Shown: positions 59,926 to 64,000 of the stretch, piece after piece
Position numbering within the stretch: position 1 is the first letter of the stretch
How the letters are laid out: every line of letters starts with the position of its first letter
NCBI RefSeq assembly: GCF_040676615.1
Contig: NZ_JBFAPI010000004.1
Location: forward strand, 310,001-374,000
Length of the DNA stretch: 64,000 nt
Source of the DNA: Asanoa sp040676615
GTDB taxonomy: Bacteria > Actinomycetota > Actinomycetes > Mycobacteriales > Micromonosporaceae
Direction of reading: 5' to 3'
Translations under genes and position numbers: made by a program
The notes under the pieces: model-generated
What the model was told of the DNA's origin: nothing
What the model saw: only the letters and a program-made list of their open reading frames with translations
Database searches by the model: none

Positions 59926-61557
59926 ATGCCACGCAACCGTTCACTCGTCGCCTTCGCCGCCGCCGCCCTCGTGGCCGCCCTGCTTCCCGCGGGTGCGGCC
60001 CGGGCCGACGGTCCGCCGTTCACCGGTCAGCAGTACGACTTCGGCGGCGCGGTCACCCCGATCAACGGGACCGTGCCGGTCGTCGACGACATCGCCAACA
60101 GCATCACCGCGTCGACGGCGGCCACCGTCGACGAGATCGCCGCGCACCGTTCCTCGTTGCCGTACGGCGACATCGACCCGGCACCGGGCACGCCCGACCA
60201 GCTCACCACCTACCCCGGGCCGGCCGGGATCCCGGCCTCGGACCAGTATTCGGTGACCGTGCAGCAGGCGGGCGGCCCGGTGCCGTCGTTCGTCTACAGG
60301 TCGACGGCGAAGAAGGCCGACACCAACCGCGAGGCCGACACCTCGTGGACCTCGTTCTCGTTCTCGGGTGCGGTCACCGTGCGGGTCACCCGGAACGCCG
60401 CGGGTGCGACCGGGTGCCTGGTGCGGCCCTACTCCGCCGCCGTCGCCACCAGCTTCGCCGGCAACACCTGCACGTTCACGATGACCCGGCCGGGCAACCT
60501 CTCCGTGGAGTTCGAGCCCGAGATCCACAACCCGGTGCTCCATCCGATGCTGGTGTTCGCCAACCCGCCCGAGGTCGACGTGCCGTCGCCGGGCGACCCC
60601 AACGTCCGCTATTTCGGGCCGGGCGTGCACACCGTCGGCGCCGGGCAGCCGATCACCTCCGGCCAGACCATCTACCTGGCCGGCGGCGCGTTCGTCTCCG
60701 GCGCGTTCATCGCCACCGGCGCCGTGCACGACGTGACCATCAAGGGCCGCGGCGTCATCTCCGGGCTGTTCATGGACACCGGAAACCAGGACACGAACAA
60801 GAACCAGCCCGGCATGATCGACATCGCCGACCAGGCCTCGTCCAACATCCTGGTCGAGGGCGTCACGTTCGTCGACGCGCCCCGCTTCAACGTGCGGGCG
60901 TTGGGCCAGTTCACCACCATCCACAATGTCAAGACGATGTCCTGGTGGTACAGCACCGACGGGATGGTCGGCGGCAACAAGAGCCTGCTGGAGAACAACT
61001 TCGTCAAGTCCAACGACGACTCGATCAAGCTGTTCTGGGGCGACACGATCGCCCGGCACAACACGATCTGGCAGCTCGAGAACGGCGCGCCGTTCATGAT
61101 CAGCTGGAACATCCAGCAGGACAGCTCGACGTTCCACGTCTACGACAACGACGTCATCCACGCCGAGCACTACCAGATCGAGAAGTCCGGCATCTTCCGC
61201 GCACTGCACGCCGGCAGCGGCACGCTCTCGCGCTATCTGTTCGAGGACATCCGGGTCGAGAACGCCACCTTCCGGCTCTTCGACCTGACCATCGACAACA
61301 ACAAGTGGTACGACCCGGCGCTCGGCTACGGCGAGATCGAACAGCTGATCTTCCGCAACATCCACGCCTACACGACCTACCAGAAGCCGAGCATCGTGCG
61401 GGGCATCGACAGCACGCACAAGATGCGCAATATCAACTTCGAGAACGTGTACGCCAACGGCGCGTGCCTGAACAACGCCGGCACCTTCGACATCGACCCG
61501 GCGACCACCAACGCGGTACGGATATACCGCAGCACCGACGGGAGCTGCCGCACGTGA
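59926..61557 (+). CDS. Secreted right-handed beta-helix glycoside hydrolase (GH28/GH49-like)
   Basis: 543 aa. Signal peptide MPRNRSLVAFAAAALVAALLPAGAARAD, cut after ARA. An N-terminal beta-sandwich (~30-230) is followed by a parallel beta-helix starting at TIYLAGGAFVSGAF. The likely active site is WYSTDGMVGG with NDDSIKLFWGDT, the Asp and Asp-Asp pair spaced as in polygalacturonases and GH49 dextranases. Family could be GH49, GH28 or a related unclassified group; the substrate, perhaps a sulfated polysaccharide, is inferred from neighbours. ATG start with aggaag RBS, 18 bp after the first sulfatase: the only real gap in the operon. Confidence 0.8.
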   Translation: MPRNRSLVAFAAAALVAALLPAGAARADGPPFTGQQYDFGGAVTPINGTVPVVDDIANSITASTAATVDEIAAHRSSLPYGDIDPAPGTPDQLTTYPGPAGIPASDQYSVTVQQAGGPVPSFVYRSTAKKADTNREADTSWTSFSFSGAVTVRVTRNAAGATGCLVRPYSAAVATSFAGNTCTFTMTRPGNLSVEFEPEIHNPVLHPMLVFANPPEVDVPSPGDPNVRYFGPGVHTVGAGQPITSGQTIYLAGGAFVSGAFIATGAVHDVTIKGRGVISGLFMDTGNQDTNKNQPGMIDIADQASSNILVEGVTFVDAPRFNVRALGQFTTIHNVKTMSWWYSTDGMVGGNKSLLENNFVKSNDDSIKLFWGDTIARHNTIWQLENGAPFMISWNIQQDSSTFHVYDNDVIHAEHYQIEKSGIFRALHAGSGTLSRYLFEDIRVENATFRLFDLTIDNNKWYDPALGYGEIEQLIFRNIHAYTTYQKPSIVRGIDSTHKMRNINFENVYANGACLNNAGTFDIDPATTNAVRIYRSTDGSCRT

Positions 61558-63047
61558 AACCCAACATCCTGGTCGTGCTCGCCGACGACATGGGCTGGGG
61601 CGACCTCGGCTGTTACGGGTCGAAGATCCCGACCCCGCACATCGACGCACTGGCCGCGGGTGGGGTGCGCGCGACCGACGCGCACTCCGCCTCGGCGGTC
61701 TGCACGCCCAGCCGCTACGCGCTGATGACCGGCCGCTACGCCTGGCGCGGCCCGCTGAAGAACTTCGTGCTGATGGGGCACGGCCCGGCGCTGATCGAAC
61801 AGTCGCGGCCGACGCTGGCGTCCGTGCTGCGCGACGCCGGCTACGCCACCGGCGCGTTCGGCAAGTGGCATCTCGGGCTCGGCTGGCGGCACCGCGACGG
61901 CTCGGTCCGCGACGCGTTCGCGCCGGGCGCGACCCTGCACGACGACGTCAAGACCGACTTCGGGACCGACATCGACTACACCGCACCGGTCACCGGCGGG
62001 CCGACCGCGCTCGGCTTCGACCGGTTCTTCGGCATCGCCGGGTCGCTCGACATGCCGCCGTACGCCTTCATCGACCAGGACCGCACCGTCGGCGTGCCCG
62101 ACCGGGAGAAGGAGCACTACCTCACCGAGCAGCGGCCGGGCCTGCAGGTGCCGGGTTTCCGGGAGGACGAGGCCGATATCCGGTTCGTCGCCGAGGCCGT
62201 CCGCTGGCTCGGCACCGTGCCGACCGACCAGCCGTTCCTCTGCTACGTCACGCCGTCGGCGCCGCACCGGCCCAACGTGCCGCCCGACGTGGTCCGCGGC
62301 CGGTCCGGGCTGGGTGACCGCGCCGACGGGGTCTGCCTGGTCGACTGGACGGTCGGTCAGCTGGTCGCCGCCATCGACGCACGTGGTCAGCGCGACAATA
62401 CGTTGGTGATCGTGACCAGTGACAACGGCGCACCGATGATCTTCACCGACGACGGTGACGTGGCGGAGCACCGGCCCAACGGCGACTGGCGCGGCCAGAA
62501 GGGCGACCTGTGGGACGGCGGCCACCGCGAGCCGTTCGTCGCGTACTGGCCCGACCACCTGCCGGCCGGCGCCGTGCTCGACGCGCCGGTCTGCCTGACC
62601 GACGTGCTGCCCACGGTCGCGTCCGCCGCGTCGATTCCGCTGCCCCCGGGCGCCGCCGAAGACGGCCGCGACCTGTTCGGCGCGCTGGCCGGCACGGCCG
62701 CTCCCCCGCCGGCCGACCGCCCGATCGTGCACCACAGCCTCGGTGGACGGTTCGCGCTGCGGGCCGGCCGCTGGAAGGCGGTGTTCGCGATCGGCTCCGG
62801 CGGCGGCTTCTCCGAGCCGTCGATCGACGCCCTGTTCGCCTCCGGTTCCGGCAAGGCGCACGCCAACCCGCCCTGGGACGCCGAGCACCCGGTCGGCCAG
62901 CTCTACGACGTCTACGCCGACCCGGGCGAGACCACCGACCGCTGGGCCACCGAGCCGGCCGTGGTCGCCGCCCTCTACGCTCAGCTCCGCGAGATCTGCC
63001 GCGACGAGAGCAGCGGCCTCCCGTTCGACGTCCCGGTGCCGGCGTGA
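61554..63047 (+). CDS. Arylsulfatase-type sulfatase
   Basis: 497 aa, no signal peptide. Classical signature SAVCTPSRYALMTGRYAWRG with C50 for formylglycine; the N-terminal LADDMGWGDLGCYG binds calcium, and FGKWHLGLGW and TSDNGAPMIFTDD give other metal and sulfate ligands. The second half has the usual WRGQKGDLWDGGHREPFVAYWP. It differs clearly from the first sulfatase, so it probably removes sulfate at another position. GTGA overlaps on both sides link it to the beta-helix and FGE genes. Confidence 0.94.
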   Translation: MKPNILVVLADDMGWGDLGCYGSKIPTPHIDALAAGGVRATDAHSASAVCTPSRYALMTGRYAWRGPLKNFVLMGHGPALIEQSRPTLASVLRDAGYATGAFGKWHLGLGWRHRDGSVRDAFAPGATLHDDVKTDFGTDIDYTAPVTGGPTALGFDRFFGIAGSLDMPPYAFIDQDRTVGVPDREKEHYLTEQRPGLQVPGFREDEADIRFVAEAVRWLGTVPTDQPFLCYVTPSAPHRPNVPPDVVRGRSGLGDRADGVCLVDWTVGQLVAAIDARGQRDNTLVIVTSDNGAPMIFTDDGDVAEHRPNGDWRGQKGDLWDGGHREPFVAYWPDHLPAGAVLDAPVCLTDVLPTVASAASIPLPPGAAEDGRDLFGALAGTAAPPPADRPIVHHSLGGRFALRAGRWKAVFAIGSGGGFSEPSIDALFASGSGKAHANPPWDAEHPVGQLYDVYADPGETTDRWATEPAVVAALYAQLREICRDESSGLPFDVPVPA

Positions 63048-64000
63048 GCTCTGCCTGCTGCGCGCCGGGCGGCCACGGCATCGGCCCGGCGCCGGTCGGC
63101 GCGGCCCCGGTCGGCGCGGCCCCGATCGGCGCGGCCCCGATCGGCGCGGCCCCGGTCGGCGCTGGCGCGGTGGTGCCGCACCCGGTCGGTGCGCGTGCGG
63201 TCGATCCGCGGGAGGCGGCCCGCGGGATGGTCCGGGTCCCGGCGGGGCCGTTCTGGATGGGCAGCGACGACGAGGACACGTTCGCCGACGACGGTGAGGG
63301 TCCGGTCCGCGAAGTCTCGGTGGCGGCGTTCCGGATCGACCCCAAGGCCGTGACCAACGCGCAGTTCGCCGCGTTCGTCAAGGCCACCGGCCACCAGAGC
63401 GACGCCGAGCGGTTCGGCTGGTCATACGTGTTCCACGCGTTCGTCCGCGGCGAGGCGGCGCATCGGGTGCTCGACGGGCACGTGCCGGGCGCGCCGTGGT
63501 GGCTGCCGGTCGAGGGCGCCTCCTGGCGGGCGCCGGAGGGCCCCGGCTCCGACGTCGCCCGCCGGGCCAACCACCCGGTCGTGCACGTCTCCTGGCAGGA
63601 CGCCGCCGCCTACGCGGCCTGGGCCGGAAAGCGGCTGCCGACCGAGGCCGAATGGGAGAAGGCCGCCCGCGGCGGGCTCGACCGGGCCCGGTTCCCGTGG
63701 GGCGACGAGTTCACCCCGCGCGGCCAGCACCGGTGCAACACCTGGCAGGGCACCTTCCCGCGGCAGAACACCGGTGCCGACGGCCACCTGGGTACCGCGC
63801 CGGTCAGCGCGTTCCGCCCCAACGGCTACGGGCTCTACAACACCTCGGGCAACGTCTGGGAGTGGTGCGCCGACTGGTTCAGCGCGGACTGGCACGCGCC
63901 GGCGTCCGACGCCACCCGGCGTGACCCGGTCGGCCCCGACAGCGGCGTCGGCCGGGTGATGCGCGGCGGTTCCTACCTCTGCCACGAGTCCTACTGCAAC
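63044..64000 (+). CDS. Formylglycine-generating enzyme (sulfatase activase), 3' cut by window
   Basis: The first 319 residues are visible from GTG 63044 to the right edge. FGE/SUMF1 domain from ~60: MVRVPAGPFWMGSDDEDTF, PKAVTNAQFAAFVKATG, HPVVHVSWQDAAAYAAWAGKRLPTEAEWEKAARG, NTSGNVWEWCADWF, and RGGSYLCHESYCN with the copper-binding cysteines C313 and C318. It oxidises the Cys of CxPxR in new sulfatases to formylglycine. The N-terminus carries PVGAA/PIGAA repeats. Fused into the sulfatase operon by a GTGA overlap. The stop lies outside the window. Confidence 0.94.
   Translation, partial: MSSACCAPGGHGIGPAPVGAAPVGAAPIGAAPIGAAPVGAGAVVPHPVGARAVDPREAARGMVRVPAGPFWMGSDDEDTFADDGEGPVREVSVAAFRIDPKAVTNAQFAAFVKATGHQSDAERFGWSYVFHAFVRGEAAHRVLDGHVPGAPWWLPVEGASWRAPEGPGSDVARRANHPVVHVSWQDAAAYAAWAGKRLPTEAEWEKAARGGLDRARFPWGDEFTPRGQHRCNTWQGTFPRQNTGADGHLGTAPVSAFRPNGYGLYNTSGNVWEWCADWFSADWHAPASDATRRDPVGPDSGVGRVMRGGSYLCHESYCN
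63088..63172 (+). repeat. 15-bp repeats in the FGE N-terminus
   Basis: About five to six units of ccggtcggcgcggcc code P(V/I)GAA pentapeptides ahead of the catalytic domain. Such low-complexity leaders are not part of the FGE fold and can vary between strains. Confidence 0.8.

Noticed and set aside
1..64000. CRISPR array, tRNA or rRNA genes, prophage, conjugation genes
   Set aside because: No regularly spaced repeats with unique spacers, no cloverleaf or rRNA stretches and no phage or transfer genes were seen; all repeats found are coding tandem repeats or the MITE-like ends.

Overview
The window is very GC-rich, with dense actinobacterial gene packing: GTG/ATG starts, 4-bp stop/start overlaps, Tat and lipoprotein exporters, a RamB/ScfR-type regulator beside the glyoxylate shunt, LacI/GntR/MarR regulators, and many secreted glycoside hydrolases with CBM2 or F5/8C modules. 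This fits a saprophytic filamentous actinomycete, most likely Micromonosporaceae (inference from gene content; no rRNA or other marker is present). I see no tRNA, rRNA, CRISPR array, phage or plasmid gene. No gene-free stretch exceeds 300 bp; the largest (4515-4796 and 745-994) hold a promoter region without a motif I can defend, and a terminator plus a stem-loop.

Layout. 1-4.5 kb: 3' end of a GH74 xyloglucanase with CBM2, PhoD phosphatase with a PHO-box-like repeat, an ArsB-like permease coupled to a Usp-like protein. 4.8-9.9 kb: sugar ABC transporter without ATPase, GH51 arabinofuranosidase, GNAT. 9.9-15.2 kb: LysR regulator, a 24-bp palindrome, a decayed LacI gene, SDR, lipase-like hydrolase, epimerase, MarR with a 45-bp repeat over its start, VOC protein. 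15.2-21.3 kb: RecQ-like helicase, ScfR/RamB regulator, aceA, aceB. 21.3-27.3 kb: small membrane protein, CadD, a 168-bp MITE-like element, aldo/keto reductase, secreted peptidase, 2'-5' RNA ligase-like protein, GAF-SpoIIE-HATPase phosphatase. 27.3-34.8 kb: a 1302-aa secreted ThuA/sugar dehydrogenase/PKD/F5-8C protein, DUF1275 protein, MFS exporter, GH5 endoglucanase. 34.8-38.3 kb: GH15, a small Pyr_excise-like protein, a frameshifted hydrolase. 38.4-44.0 kb: TPP riboswitch and thiamine operon cytX-thiE-thiO-thiS-thiG-tenI/thiE2-thiD. 44-48.6 kb: three-subunit molybdenum oxidoreductase plus esterase. 48.6-50.9 kb: YtrA-type GntR with an ABC exporter. 51-64 kb: one very tightly packed operon.

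The last operon is the most interesting. A LacI regulator with twin CAACACGTGTTG palindromes precedes ribokinase, RbsD, an ADP-ribosylglycohydrolase fused to beta-sandwich-like domains, a solute-binding lipoprotein, two permeases, a sulfatase, a secreted beta-helix hydrolase, a second sulfatase and a formylglycine-generating enzyme cut by the window end. Neither sulfatase has a signal peptide, while the beta-helix enzyme does. This suggests outside depolymerisation, import, cytoplasmic desulfation by sulfatases matured by their own activase, and a ribose branch. The role is inferred; the gene order and motifs are seen.
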